Virus record (IMG/VR): IMGVR_UViG_3300047169_000009
Span: 1-28,959 of that record
Strand: one strand, 5' to 3'
DNA: 28,959 bases
From: a virus
The notes below the pieces were generated by a model. That model was not told the origin of the DNA. It did no database searches and saw nothing but the letters and a program-made list of their open reading frames with translations. The position numbers were made by a program, and so were the translations under genes. Below, in pieces: positions 14,529 to 22,884 of this stretch (positions within the stretch are counted from its first letter, which is position 1; each line of letters opens with the position of its first letter).

Positions 14529-15101
14529 TCACAGCGGCGCGCCGGTATTGCTGCTGCCGGTGCTGACGCCGCTATGCTGGTGCGTCGACCCGACAGCATG
14601 CCCGTTGTTCTGAAGCGTCCCAATGGTCGCCACGTTACCGTTGACAGTCAACGTGCCGTTGAGTGTCGTATTGCCTGTCACGAAGAACCCCGCTTCGGGG
14701 ACGAGCGTCACCTTGCCGTCATTCGTGAATTTGAGCGACGAACCGCTGGAATGGACGTTCCATATTTCTCCGGCGGGCACCGGCATCGGCTGCGCCTGCG
14801 TGGAAAAAAGACGCGCGACGACGACACCCGAAGAGAAGTCGCCGCCTTCAAAGACGCATAGCACCTGGTCGCCGATTTGCGGCCCGACTGCAATTCCCCA
14901 TCCGTTCCCGACGCCAATGCAGCCGAGCGGCATCCAATTGGACTCGATAGTCGGCTGCGTTGGGTCGATCTGGACGTTGACCTTGACGCAGCCCTTCCCA
15001 TCGTAAGCCGTGATGAGGTAGACGCCCGGCCACGACAGGTGATCCATTGCCGCCCGGGCGTGCTGCCGCATGGCGTTCGCCAGCCGTGCGTTCGCGCTCA
15101 C
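14529..15101 (-). CDS. Baseplate spike protein (gpV-like)
   Basis: The protein has 190 residues. An OB-like N-terminal domain (about 20-110: PGVYLITAYDG, then NWMPLGCIGVGNGWG and GDQVLCVFEGGD) precedes a triple-helical beta stretch of repeating TLNGTLTVNG type. The tip region carries GSTHQHSG, the HxH that binds iron in P2-type spikes. The start is GTG 15101, overlapping the hub stop as GTGA. It forms the membrane-piercing central spike below the hub. Confidence 0.85.
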   Translation of the reverse strand: MSANARLANAMRQHARAAMDHLSWPGVYLITAYDGKGCVKVNVQIDPTQPTIESNWMPLGCIGVGNGWGIAVGPQIGDQVLCVFEGGDFSSGVVVARLFSTQAQPMPVPAGEIWNVHSSGSSLKFTNDGKVTLVPEAGFFVTGNTTLNGTLTVNGNVATIGTLQNNGHAVGSTHQHSGVSTGSSNTGAPL

Positions 15102-16204
15102 AGCGTCACCGTCGAATCTGGCGAGTGGTTCTTTGCCGCAACGCGCATGCCGTAACCGGTATCGAACGCGAGCGTGCGCTGGATGGAATCCGGGTAGTAA
15201 ATCTGGTCAAACTCGGTACCGGTGCCGGACAGCGAAATGATGGAGGTCGTGTCCAGCGCGTTGTCTCCCGGCATCGTCACGTCGATTTTCATTTCGTGGG
15301 CGACAAGTTGCTGGTACCAGTTCTGGGCGTAGCGATTGGCGGCCTCCTGGTCCAGATTCGGAACGGTCCTTGAGTAAATCTGCACACCAGAGCCGACCAC
15401 GGAGCGGCCCACGGATATGGTTTTCACGGTGCCCGGGTAACGGGCCACGACGCCGCGCGCGGTCAATTTGTTCCACGACCGCACGACGACCTGGATGCCG
15501 CGCGAAACCGTCAGGGCGCGCTTCATCCGGATCATTTCGAAGTTGGCCTGCGGTGGCGTTCCGGCCTTAAATAGCAGTTGAAAAGGCGGCGTAGACCCCG
15601 GGCTCGGCTTTGGCTGGAAGTACAGTGATTGGCCGCGTACGAACACCACGAAACCCTCGGCGGTCGCCAGATAGTTGAGAAGATCCCACTCCGAACGGTC
15701 GTCCGACAGGTTGATGTGGTCGCTTTCGTAGAACTTGCCGGTGTACGTCGTGGTCGCGGTGACGACTGGCGTCAGGCCGTGCTGCTGGGCCAGCATCGTC
15801 GCAATCTGAGACGACGTCTTGTTCGGCCACTTCTGGGTCGTCTTCGTGTCCACGAAAACCCGCGTGAGGTCACGGCCGGCGACCACTATCCGCGCCTCGG
15901 CCGGGTCGTAGTCGATTTCGTCCACCTGGCCGTAGATCCAGGACGTGAGGTCGGCGGGCCCGAAGTTATTCGGGTCATTTGGCACGCCCATGAAGACCTC
16001 GACGTACATATCCTGCTGCTGACTGAACCAAGCGGCATTCATAGCCGCCGGCAGCGCGTTTGCCGCAAAGGTGACCTGAAACGTGTCAACCGCGAAGAAA
16101 TTATTGTTTTCGACCTCTGCCCGCGTCCACCCGAAAACGATTTCTCCGTTGATCTTCACCAGTCCGCGTGGCTGGCGGCCGGTCGCGCTCCCAAAGGACG
16201 CCAT
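15098..16204 (-). CDS. Baseplate hub protein (gpD/Mu gp44-like)
   Basis: The protein has 368 residues. The block FFAVDTFQVTFA, then WIYGQVDEIDYD and IVVAGRDLTRVFVDTK, followed by SSQIATMLAQQHGLTPVV, follows the hub fold of phage late-control gpD/Mu gp44. Further pieces are LLNYLATAEGFVVFVRGQSLYF and the C-terminal WNKLTARG to YAQNWYQQL. It forms the trimeric hub between tube and spike. The ATG at 16204 overlaps the LysM gene stop as ATGA, and the spike gene is coupled after it. Confidence 0.85.
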   Translation of the reverse strand: MASFGSATGRQPRGLVKINGEIVFGWTRAEVENNNFFAVDTFQVTFAANALPAAMNAAWFSQQQDMYVEVFMGVPNDPNNFGPADLTSWIYGQVDEIDYDPAEARIVVAGRDLTRVFVDTKTTQKWPNKTSSQIATMLAQQHGLTPVVTATTTYTGKFYESDHINLSDDRSEWDLLNYLATAEGFVVFVRGQSLYFQPKPSPGSTPPFQLLFKAGTPPQANFEMIRMKRALTVSRGIQVVVRSWNKLTARGVVARYPGTVKTISVGRSVVGSGVQIYSRTVPNLDQEAANRYAQNWYQQLVAHEMKIDVTMPGDNALDTTSIISLSGTGTEFDQIYYPDSIQRTLAFDTGYGMRVAAKNHSPDSTVTL

Positions 16205-17217
16205 CAGCCCACGCCACCGTTGGCTTGGCCCGGGTTGTACGGCGGGATCGCCAGCGTTACGTTGCCGGTCAGCGTCGGGTCGTTCAAATCATTGGCTTGC
16301 ATGATCTGGTCGGCTGCGGTCGAGTCGCCATACTCGCGCGCGGCCACGTCGTACAAATTGCCACCAGAAACGGTGATGGTGCGTTCGCTCGAATTGATCT
16401 GCCCGAGGTTCAGGTTCATACGCCCGAGCAGGCAGGCCAACTGCACAAGATAGACCTGCTGTTGGGTTGCAGCTTCCAAAGCCTCAAAAGCCTCAATGTT
16501 GACCGATGGCGACGCACCGGCGGAAACGCCGCCCGGGCCAGCCGGCGTGTTCAGCGTCGCGTCTTGGATGACCGAAAGAGCGGCCACACGGAGCTGTGCC
16601 GCGGCGATCTGCTGCTGGATCGGCACCGTCGTTGACAGTGGTGCGCCGACCAGCGTCGTTACCGATCCGGTGCCGGCAGAGGCAGACGATGCCAAGGCGA
16701 TCACCGAGGACGCGGCAAAAACCAGCGACGTCAGGCTCGCCATTTGCGTCGTGAGCGTCGCGTCCCCGATGCTGGGCACGATTACATTCGCAGCCGACAG
16801 GTCCGCCCCGACCAGGTCGTCGGCCGTTGGATTCGGGGTCTTCGAAACGGACCGGGTATTGTCCTGCAGAACCTCAACTGTGATGCTGTATGGGATGCGC
16901 GCGAACCGGTAATCCGGCGAGAACTCCGAGACGAATACCGTGAGGTTGAGCGCGTCCCATTGCAGGGTTACCGGCTGGCCAGCCTCTCGGATCGCCTCGA
17001 CCAGCCGAGCGCGGTCCAGCGGTGATTCACCGTCGTTCGTCGGGAAGAAAATCCCGCTCCAAGTGATCGGCTGCGGGTCGGTACCCATGGCGTCGATAAC
17101 GCGCGTGCCGCCGATCAGTTTCTTGACCGAAAGCCGTTGCGCGCCATGGAACGGCACGACCTCGGGGATCTCCATTTCCTGAAAGGTGAAGGTCCCCAGC
17201 GAAAGCGTGATGCCCAT
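16204..17217 (-). CDS. LysM baseplate/tail protein
   Basis: The protein has 337 residues. The N-terminal ~110 residues (GTFTFQEMEIPEVVPFHGAQ, then WSGIFF, FARIPYSITVEVLQ) resemble tail proteins annotated as DNA circularisation proteins (Mu gp43). The middle is Ala/Ser/Thr-rich and helical. A C-terminal LysM-like domain follows (TVSGGNLYDVAAREYGD to ANDLNDPTLTGNVTLAIP). LysM proteins sit near the hub in many contractile systems. GTG 17220 and ATG 17217 are both possible; the latter gives a TGATG overlap with the tape measure stop. No peptidoglycan hydrolase motif is visible. Confidence 0.72.
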   Translation of the reverse strand: MGITLSLGTFTFQEMEIPEVVPFHGAQRLSVKKLIGGTRVIDAMGTDPQPITWSGIFFPTNDGESPLDRARLVEAIREAGQPVTLQWDALNLTVFVSEFSPDYRFARIPYSITVEVLQDNTRSVSKTPNPTADDLVGADLSAANVIVPSIGDATLTTQMASLTSLVFAASSVIALASSASAGTGSVTTLVGAPLSTTVPIQQQIAAAQLRVAALSVIQDATLNTPAGPGGVSAGASPSVNIEAFEALEAATQQQVYLVQLACLLGRMNLNLGQINSSERTITVSGGNLYDVAAREYGDSTAADQIMQANDLNDPTLTGNVTLAIPPYNPGQANGGVG

Positions 17218-19025
17218 CACTTCACCCCGGGCATCGGCAGCATCACGTTCGGATCGACGCCGCCGCCGGTCATACCCATGCCCAACGACGATGACACGTA
17301 ATGGCTCACGACGTTGGCTATCGGCTGGCCGTCCAGGTGGATCTTCGTGTTGACCTGAACCATTGACTTGTTGGCCGGGCGGACAGTTTCATTGACGCGC
17401 AGGGCGTTCTTGGCTTCCTCGCTGCCGAACATCGCCATGACGCGCGCCTCGTTGCGCCCTATCCAGTCGCCGAAGGACGTGCCGTTGATCAGGTGGTCGC
17501 TGAGCCAGGAACCGGCCTTGTACCCGACCGTGAGCGCGAGCCCGAGCGCGCCGATTTTCCCGATGAGGGCACCGAAGCCTCCGAGCGACGCCGAAGCGCC
17601 GGCCATAATCGCTGGCAGCCCAGCAAATGCGATCCGCGTTGCCGCGACACCCACAATCAGCGGGCCGCCAACGGCCATGACGCCAGCGAGCGCGCCAAAG
17701 CCGATGACGATGTCCTTTGTGAGGTTCGGGTGCGCTCGAGCGAAATTCCCGAGCGTATTGAGCCCCCGCGCGAGGTCAAGGAGCGCGGGCACAATGATCG
17801 GGACCACGTTCATCGTCAGCGATGTTTGAAAGTTCTCCCAGGCCGCGTCCAGCGCCTTGTGGGCCGTGGCCGGATCGCGTGACATAGCGGACCGGTATGC
17901 CTGAGCCGGGTCCATTACGCCCTGGATCAGCTTCTGGTCCCGCTCGAAATTCTTTTGCTTGACGATAAATTCGCCAATAAGCGACGCGGCGAGCTGGTTG
18001 CCGCGGAACATTTCCCCGATTACCTGCAGTTCGTTGGCGGTCGTGTCCGCCCGCTTGTTCCGCGCCAGGTAGGCGCGCACGGCCGGCGCGACCACCTGGG
18101 TCGCCCACTGAAACGGGTTGGCTGCTGCCATGCCGGCGCCGGCCAGAGGGGCGGTGACGGTCCCGGTAGTCCCGGTCTCGAGGGCCCGGCCCGTCAACAG
18201 CCCCATTTCCTGCAGGAGGGGCAGCGACTTCTTGTTGACGTAGCCCTGGTTCGTGACGCGGTAGAGTGCGGCCAGCCCTGGGCCAACGCCGCGCGACCCG
18301 CCACCGCCGCCGCCATTGGTCGCCGCCTCGAGCATCAGCGTTGGCAAGATGCTGTAGGCGAAGTCGTCAGACAGGCTGAACTTGGCCTGCCGAGCGTACT
18401 GAAAGACCTGCTGGAACTGCTGCGGCGTGACGCGGCCTTGGGTGGCCTCGATCACCCTGGTCATCATGGCGGCCTGCATCCGCAGGTTTTCCGGGTCATT
18501 TACGGCCCCGCGGATGTCCAGGGCTTTCATGGCGCTGAACGCTAGGTCCCCGGACGCTCCGCTCACCTTGCCCTCTTTCGAGGCGGCCAGTACCGTCTGC
18601 ATCTGCTGCATGATCGGCAGGAAGGCGCGAGCCTCTTCCATGCTGCCGGTGACGTTGCGCAGGTCCAGCAACGCCTTGAGGTTGCCCGTCGCCGTGGTCG
18701 TGATGTTGTCGCCGGCCAGTTTCCAGGCGTCCCCGACCGCCTGGGCAATTTCGGCCTGCTTCAGGCCGGCCGTGTTCATGATGTTGAGCTGGTGGACGTA
18801 TTCCTCGGCGGGCTTGAGGGCTTTGGAAAGCATCCCAATGCCGAACAGGCCGGCGCCCCCGACCGCGCCACCGAGCATCGTCAACCGCTGCATCTTCGCC
18901 AGGGTCGTATTCAGCTTCTCCGCGTCGCCGTGGAACGACGCGAACTGGCGCGAAAGCGTGGCGAGCGCAGGAGAAACCTGGTTCACCAAGGACAATTTCA
19001 CACCGATAGCGAAGGCTTCAAATAT
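17217..19025 (-). CDS. Tail tape measure protein (apparent AUA start)
   Basis: The protein has 602 residues if it starts at 19025. Long Ala/Leu-rich helices, apolar stretches (VIGFGALAGVMAVGGPLIV; FGALIGKIGALGLALTVG) and a MKLSLVNQVSPALATLSRQF-type opening suit a tape measure. The opening IFEAFAIGVKLSLVNQ matches family members that begin M(A)xFEAF. AGGAG (19032-19036) stands six bases before an ATA codon at 19025, whereas the GTG at 19001 has no ribosome binding site. The initiator is thus probably AUA, or an ATG lost by one transition. At about 0.15 nm per residue the tail would be near 90 nm. Confidence 0.8.
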   Translation of the reverse strand: MFEAFAIGVKLSLVNQVSPALATLSRQFASFHGDAEKLNTTLAKMQRLTMLGGAVGGAGLFGIGMLSKALKPAEEYVHQLNIMNTAGLKQAEIAQAVGDAWKLAGDNITTTATGNLKALLDLRNVTGSMEEARAFLPIMQQMQTVLAASKEGKVSGASGDLAFSAMKALDIRGAVNDPENLRMQAAMMTRVIEATQGRVTPQQFQQVFQYARQAKFSLSDDFAYSILPTLMLEAATNGGGGGGSRGVGPGLAALYRVTNQGYVNKKSLPLLQEMGLLTGRALETGTTGTVTAPLAGAGMAAANPFQWATQVVAPAVRAYLARNKRADTTANELQVIGEMFRGNQLAASLIGEFIVKQKNFERDQKLIQGVMDPAQAYRSAMSRDPATAHKALDAAWENFQTSLTMNVVPIIVPALLDLARGLNTLGNFARAHPNLTKDIVIGFGALAGVMAVGGPLIVGVAATRIAFAGLPAIMAGASASLGGFGALIGKIGALGLALTVGYKAGSWLSDHLINGTSFGDWIGRNEARVMAMFGSEEAKNALRVNETVRPANKSMVQVNTKIHLDGQPIANVVSHYVSSSLGMGMTGGGVDPNVMLPMPGVK

Positions 19026-19054
19026 GGCAATCTCCTGCGCCGAATGGGGGTAAA

Positions 19055-19306
19055 ATGCCCATCCCGCCTCAATCCTTCGTCGCGATGCCGCTACCTGTTC
19101 GCGTTCGCATCCAAGAATGGTTCGCCGATCGATTCCGATGGGCTCAGTACCCGAAGGTCGTCTATGACCGCCCGCGGCGCGCGCGCGGGACGCCCTGGGA
19201 ATTCCGGATCGTCTTCGGCATCATCGGGCTCGGCCTGTGCGCTTTTGCGCTGGCCGGAGCCGTCGTTCTGTTTGTCTTCTTGCGCGCCGCCGTTCTCTAC
19301 GGCTGA
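19055..19306 (+). CDS. Opposite-strand membrane protein (possible moron)
   Basis: The protein has 83 residues and is the only plausible plus-strand gene in the tail region. GGGGGT stands four bases before the ATG. Residues 1-48 are amphipathic and Arg-rich (VRVRIQEWFADRFRW; YDRPRRARG). Residues 51-79 form a strong transmembrane helix (RIVFGIIGLGLCAFALAGAV and beyond). It fills the only gap of this size in an otherwise overlapping run of tail genes, and its stop overlaps the HK97-gp10-like gene end by ten bases. A weak promoter may lie at 18998-19026. Small membrane proteins in this position in other phages exclude superinfecting phage; that role is only inference. Confidence 0.5.
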   Translation: MPIPPQSFVAMPLPVRVRIQEWFADRFRWAQYPKVVYDRPRRARGTPWEFRIVFGIIGLGLCAFALAGAVVLFVFLRAAVLYG

Positions 19307-19785
19307 TAGCCCGAAAGCGGCGTCCAGGCGCCCGCAGCGCCGTAGACGATCCCATCAAACACTCGCTTGCCCAGGATGCGCTCAATGGCGTCCTTGCTGC
19401 GGATCGCCGCCGGCCCAAGCACTGCGCGCGGCGGCATACGGGAAGTCCCGAGCTCCTGCCAGACCATGATCTGCGACGTCGATCCCACCGCAGCCTCGAC
19501 CGCATGGACTTCGCGGCCTATTGAGTCGCGCAGGTCGCCCTCGCGCAGGAGCGGTTCGTCCGGGCTGTAGCCCTTGGCGACACGGTCGGCCACCGTTGAA
19601 TCCGCCAGCGGTGCCCATGGCTGGAAAGCACCTACAGCGGGTTGGTACGTGCCGATTTCGTCCTTGGCCGTTTTCTCGATCACCTTGCAGGCGTCGTCAA
19701 GGCCGGCCTGGGCGACGACGTGAAATTGCATGCTTAGGTTGGCAAGGTGCTGCGCGAATGCCAGCGGGCTGTTGAAAGTCTTCAT
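19297..19785 (-). CDS. HK97-gp10-like tail or neck protein
   Basis: The protein has 162 residues. It begins MKTFNSPLAFAQHL and carries an N-terminal helix. A middle segment has KGYSPDEPLLREGDLRDSI, and the C-terminal WQELGTSRMPPRAVLGPA is the signature of HK97-gp10 and virion-morphogenesis proteins. These sit at the tail terminator/connector or assist tail completion. The ATG at 19785 overlaps the stop of the frameshifted chaperone product as ATGA, which supports both that start and the frameshift. The following gap before the tape measure holds the plus-strand ORF. Confidence 0.7.
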   Translation of the reverse strand: MKTFNSPLAFAQHLANLSMQFHVVAQAGLDDACKVIEKTAKDEIGTYQPAVGAFQPWAPLADSTVADRVAKGYSPDEPLLREGDLRDSIGREVHAVEAAVGSTSQIMVWQELGTSRMPPRAVLGPAAIRSKDAIERILGKRVFDGIVYGAAGAWTPLSGYQP

Positions 19786-20329
19786 TGCCGCTCCGAGAAC
19801 CGCATATGGTCCCAATCGAAAGTCGAGCCTTCCATTTCAGAGAACGTAATGGCCCAAGCCGCGCGGGTGTTGTCGTCAAGCTGAAAGGCCACGTCGAACG
19901 GGATGCCATTGCGAACCAGCCATAGGCACTCCCGCAGGGCCGGGGCCTGCGCTATTTTTTTATTTCGGCCTTGTCCTTCTCGGGGTCTTGCTTCCCGAAA
20001 TTGGCGTACACGCCCTCGGCAACCGCAGCGATTCCTTCCTCACCGAGCCGCTGGATAAGCGCCTCAATCTGTGCTTTCGTGACCGGCGGCGGGACAATCG
20101 CCTCGTCGATCGACACCACGAAAATCAGGGGCAGAACCATGCCCATGTAGACCTCGTTCTTCGCCGCATCGTTGCCGACAGCCTCGACGACGCGAAATTG
20201 CGCGAGCGGCCCGGGCTTTCGAAGAACGATGATGCGGCCAAGAGCGTCGATTACCTCCGCTTCCTGCGCGGCTTTGGCGATGACCTGCTCGGACGGGCTC
20301 ACGTTCAGGCGTACCTTCGGATCGTTCAT
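19782..20329 (-). CDS. Tail assembly chaperone, -1 frameshift fusion product
   Basis: Ribosomes slipping back one base on the run of seven A residues (19961-19955, minus strand) would bypass the TAG at 19954 and continue in the -1 frame for 57 further codons, to TGA 19784-19782. This gives a protein of about 182 residues. The extension reads IAQAPALRECLWLV, then IPFDVAFQLDDNTRAAW and FSEMEGSTFDWDHMRF, typical of tail-chaperone C-terminal extensions. The product stop overlaps the next gene start as ATGA. This is the common G/GT arrangement, in which the longer form is made at low level to assemble the tail on the tape measure. Confidence 0.85.
19952..20329 (-). CDS. Tail assembly chaperone (gp41/G-like)
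   Basis: The short form has 125 residues. It contains ALGRIIVLRKPGPLAQFRVVEAVG, then MGMVLPLIFVVSIDEAIVP, EALIQRLGEEGIAAVAEGV and a basic KKPE-type end. This is the pattern of the phage tail assembly chaperone (Mu gp41 type). It ends at TAG directly after an A-run, where the -1 shift product branches. GAGGCTG precedes ATG 20329. The position between tube and tape measure is standard. Confidence 0.85.
   Translation of the reverse strand: MNDPKVRLNVSPSEQVIAKAAQEAEVIDALGRIIVLRKPGPLAQFRVVEAVGNDAAKNEVYMGMVLPLIFVVSIDEAIVPPPVTKAQIEALIQRLGEEGIAAVAEGVYANFGKQDPEKDKAEIKK
19955..19961 (-). promoter_or_regulatory. -1 ribosomal frameshift site A AAA AAA
   Basis: On the minus strand, GAA ATA AAA AAA TAG contains the slippery heptamer A_AAA_AAA in the correct phase, immediately followed by the zero-frame stop. 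The -1 frame continues into a well-formed chaperone extension. The 3' sequence GCGCAGGCCCCGGCCCTGCGG may form a stimulating stem, which is inference. Confidence 0.85.
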
Positions 20330-20338
20330 GTATCAGCC

Positions 20339-20785
20339 TCAGAGCCCGACCACCAGAGCGATCTTCTTGCTGGCGCGCCAGGCAACCCGCGGCGACACCT
20401 TGTCCAAGCCGCGCCACTTGCCGGCGTCCTCGAGGTCAAGCTGTCCACCGATGTACTGGAACTGCGTGACGTTCCCGTCCGACTCGTTGATGGTCTGGGT
20501 AATGACGACGACCGGGGGCGGCAAGCCCGCGAAGAAGTTGGCTTCGAGCTGGGCGAAGTACGCCTCAATGCTCGAATCCATACGGTCGAATTCGAACGTA
20601 CCCTCATGGCCGTTCGGGACATTGCGGAAATGGGTCGTGCCGTTGATGGACTCGTGTTCAAGCTTTTTCGTGCGCGCGCGAGAATCGAAGCCGACTTTTC
20701 CCGAAAACGTGACTTGCCCTGCGACAGAATCGAAGATGGTGATCTGCGATCCGTCGCGGCCGATATTGAATGTGTTGTAACCCAT
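20339..20785 (-). CDS. Tail tube protein
   Basis: The protein has 148 residues. The opening MGYNTFNIGRDGSQITIFD, the block VGFDSRARTKKLEHESINGTTHFRN, then WRGLDKVSPRVAWRASKK near the end match Mu gpM-type tail tube proteins. They form the hexameric ring tube inside the sheath. AGGAGCGGCAA precedes ATG 20785. It lies after the sheath terminator, so the tube may be uncoupled from the sheath, or reached by read-through. Confidence 0.8.
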   Translation of the reverse strand: MGYNTFNIGRDGSQITIFDSVAGQVTFSGKVGFDSRARTKKLEHESINGTTHFRNVPNGHEGTFEFDRMDSSIEAYFAQLEANFFAGLPPPVVVITQTINESDGNVTQFQYIGGQLDLEDAGKWRGLDKVSPRVAWRASKKIALVVGL

Positions 20786-20803
20786 TTGCCGCTCCTAGAA
20801 ATG

Positions 20804-20827
20804 AAAAAAGCCGCCCGGAGGCGGCTT
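20804..20827 (-). terminator. Rho-independent terminator after sheath gene
   Basis: AAGCCGCC (20808-20815) pairs with GGCGGCTT (20820-20827). On the minus strand the loop is UCCG, a UNCG tetraloop, and the stem ends in a run of six U. It is almost the same as the terminator at 10636-10658. Confidence 0.88.
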
Positions 20828-20846
20828 GCGCAGAGATGAAAAGGGA

Positions 20847-22832
20847 TCAGCCCGGCTGGACCGTGACGTTGACGGTGCTGCCGCCTTCGAGGGAAATCAC
20901 GAACACCCGGACGATGGACAGGTAGGTGACCTTCACCAGCGTTTGCATGACGCCCAGCGCGACCTGCTGCTGCGGGTTGTTCGCAGCGTTCGTCTGGACC
21001 GAGAACGGCACCTGGGTAGGCGCGTTCGGGTTGCCGATGTAGCCGTTGACCAGCCAGAGGTTCGTCAGGAATCCGGTGATCGCGTCATTGACCTGCGCAC
21101 GCAGATTGGTCGTCTGCGGATTGCCGACGACCCAGCCGAAATTCGCGGCAAGCGTGAGGGCCAGGAAATTCGTCATTGCCGTGTAGCCCTCGGAATTCGT
21201 CGCGGCGTTGGACGACGTGTTCATGTCCGTCTGGAACGCGAAGTAGCTGCCGCCCGGAGAAGGATTGGCAAGGTAGTCCACACGCCCCTGCGTCGCAGCC
21301 AGTGCCTCTGCCGACGAATACGGCGCGCTCATCAGCGTGCGCTGCGTGCCGATGATCCCGTTCACGGGCTTGTTCAGCGTGGACTGGTTCGGCGTCAACT
21401 GGGCCCGGGTCGGCGCCCAGAAGGAAGCGGGGCCGAGCAGGCGCTGGACGTTGTTCAGCGTGTCCTGCCAGTAGACCCAGTCGCCCGCCAGGGCCTTGAA
21501 CGAGTAGTTATCCACGCCCGCGGCGGCCAGATTGGCGGCCACCGTCGCAATCGACTGTCCCGGAGCGCCCTGCCCTGCCCCGAAAATCCCGTAGGACTGG
21601 CAGAACGCCGCGATGGTGGACCACTGAGAAGACGTCTGGTGATCGACGAGGTTCAGCGTCAGCACGTTGGCGCTTTGCAGCGCGTACATGCCGGTCGGGC
21701 GAGAGCCGTTCGTACCGACCAAGGTGGCATCGGTCACGCCCGCGGCGCCGTCCGTGCCGCCACTGAACGTGTAGGTCGCCAATGCCGGAGTGGAAGCCGA
21801 TGAGCCTTGCAGGGCCACGACAAGCTGCGACGGGCCCCGCACACCGGACTGGCCGTTGTTGATGGCGTTGACCAGGTTGCCCCAGCATCCGGCACCCAGG
21901 GTGTACGCCCCGCCGGTTCCTGCGCCGCCAGTAAGCGTCGCGGTGGCCGAGGTGTAGCCAGAACCAGGATTCGTGATGATCGGCGTTCCCAAGCCCCATA
22001 CCAAGTTGATGAGGGCGCCCGTGCCGACCCCGCTGGTCGAAACCTGGGCTTGGGGATTGGTCGGAATTGACCCGCCGAGGATCGACCCGGCTTGGGTGAC
22101 GGTCAGAGCCGTGATGACGCCACTCGTTGCCGTGACCGTCAGAATGACGCCGTTTTGCAAGGTGATCGTGTCGCCGGTCACGAAACCGGTTCCACCGGAC
22201 GCGCCGCCGCCGCTGATGTTCGCCGAAATGGCCTTCAAGGTCGCCTGGATCGTTGCCTGCGTGCCGCCGGAGGTCTGGGGCGCGTTCACCGTCACGTTCG
22301 GGACCGACGTGTAGCCCGTGCCCGCCGTGGTTGTTCCGGGCACCACGCCGACACCGAGGTTGTCAAAGGTTTCCGCCAGAATGCCGGGCAGCGAAAGCTG
22401 GCACTTGTAGGTATTGGGCTTCGTGCCCGCCGCCATGGTCGCGGTGAGGGTGTTGCCCAGGATGCCGGTGTAAAAGGCGGTCAGCGTCGCGCCGATGGCC
22501 GCGGCGCCGTCAACCAGCGTGGAAACAGCGGACGTGTCCGTGCCGTCCGTGACCCGGACCACGGTGTTGTTCGTTTGCCCTAGCTGGAAGGCGATCGCAA
22601 CGGCGGTCGCAAGATCGCGCTGGCGCGCCGTCACCGGGCCCAGCGACATGGATGCGGCCTGCGGCGAACCGACGCCGAAGGGATTGTTGACCGGACCCCA
22701 GGATGCGACTCCGACCAGGCCAAGGCCGTTGGACGCCACGCCCTGGATGACAGGCGGCGGTTGCACGACCTCGACGTACAGACCAGGGGCCATCAGTCCC
22801 GCGAGGTTCAGTTGGTTCTGCTGGAAAATCAT
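20847..22832 (-). CDS. Tail sheath protein with inserted domain
   Basis: The protein has 661 residues. The N-terminus (LMAPGLYVEVVQPPPVIQG, then GLVGVASWGPVN) and the region from about residue 335 on (YSFKALAGDWVYWQDTLN, PVNGIIGTQRTLM and a C-terminal QVALGVMQTLVKVTYLSIV) match the contractile sheath. Residues about 162-310 are Thr/Ser/Gly-rich beta sequence with GTGYTSVPNVTV and GSGYTSATATLT repeats. This is an insertion that would sit on the sheath surface. The sheath is usually about 480-500 residues, so this excess matches the insertion. GGAGTGAG precedes the ATG at 22832. Confidence 0.88.
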   Translation of the reverse strand: MIFQQNQLNLAGLMAPGLYVEVVQPPPVIQGVASNGLGLVGVASWGPVNNPFGVGSPQAASMSLGPVTARQRDLATAVAIAFQLGQTNNTVVRVTDGTDTSAVSTLVDGAAAIGATLTAFYTGILGNTLTATMAAGTKPNTYKCQLSLPGILAETFDNLGVGVVPGTTTAGTGYTSVPNVTVNAPQTSGGTQATIQATLKAISANISGGGASGGTGFVTGDTITLQNGVILTVTATSGVITALTVTQAGSILGGSIPTNPQAQVSTSGVGTGALINLVWGLGTPIITNPGSGYTSATATLTGGAGTGGAYTLGAGCWGNLVNAINNGQSGVRGPSQLVVALQGSSASTPALATYTFSGGTDGAAGVTDATLVGTNGSRPTGMYALQSANVLTLNLVDHQTSSQWSTIAAFCQSYGIFGAGQGAPGQSIATVAANLAAAGVDNYSFKALAGDWVYWQDTLNNVQRLLGPASFWAPTRAQLTPNQSTLNKPVNGIIGTQRTLMSAPYSSAEALAATQGRVDYLANPSPGGSYFAFQTDMNTSSNAATNSEGYTAMTNFLALTLAANFGWVVGNPQTTNLRAQVNDAITGFLTNLWLVNGYIGNPNAPTQVPFSVQTNAANNPQQQVALGVMQTLVKVTYLSIVRVFVISLEGGSTVNVTVQPG

Positions 22833-22884
22833 GGTTTCTCACTCCAAATGGGAATAACTCGCGGACTTGCAGAAAAAGAGGTCG

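Noticed and set aside
15629-16453. Plus-strand ORF opposite the hub and LysM genes
   Set aside because: Spans two well-supported minus-strand genes and has composition of a GC shadow.
20826-21803. Long plus-strand ORF (325 codons) opposite the sheath gene
   Set aside because: Arg/Gly/Val-rich antisense frame of a GC-rich gene, without domain or ribosome binding site; the sheath on the other strand is clear.
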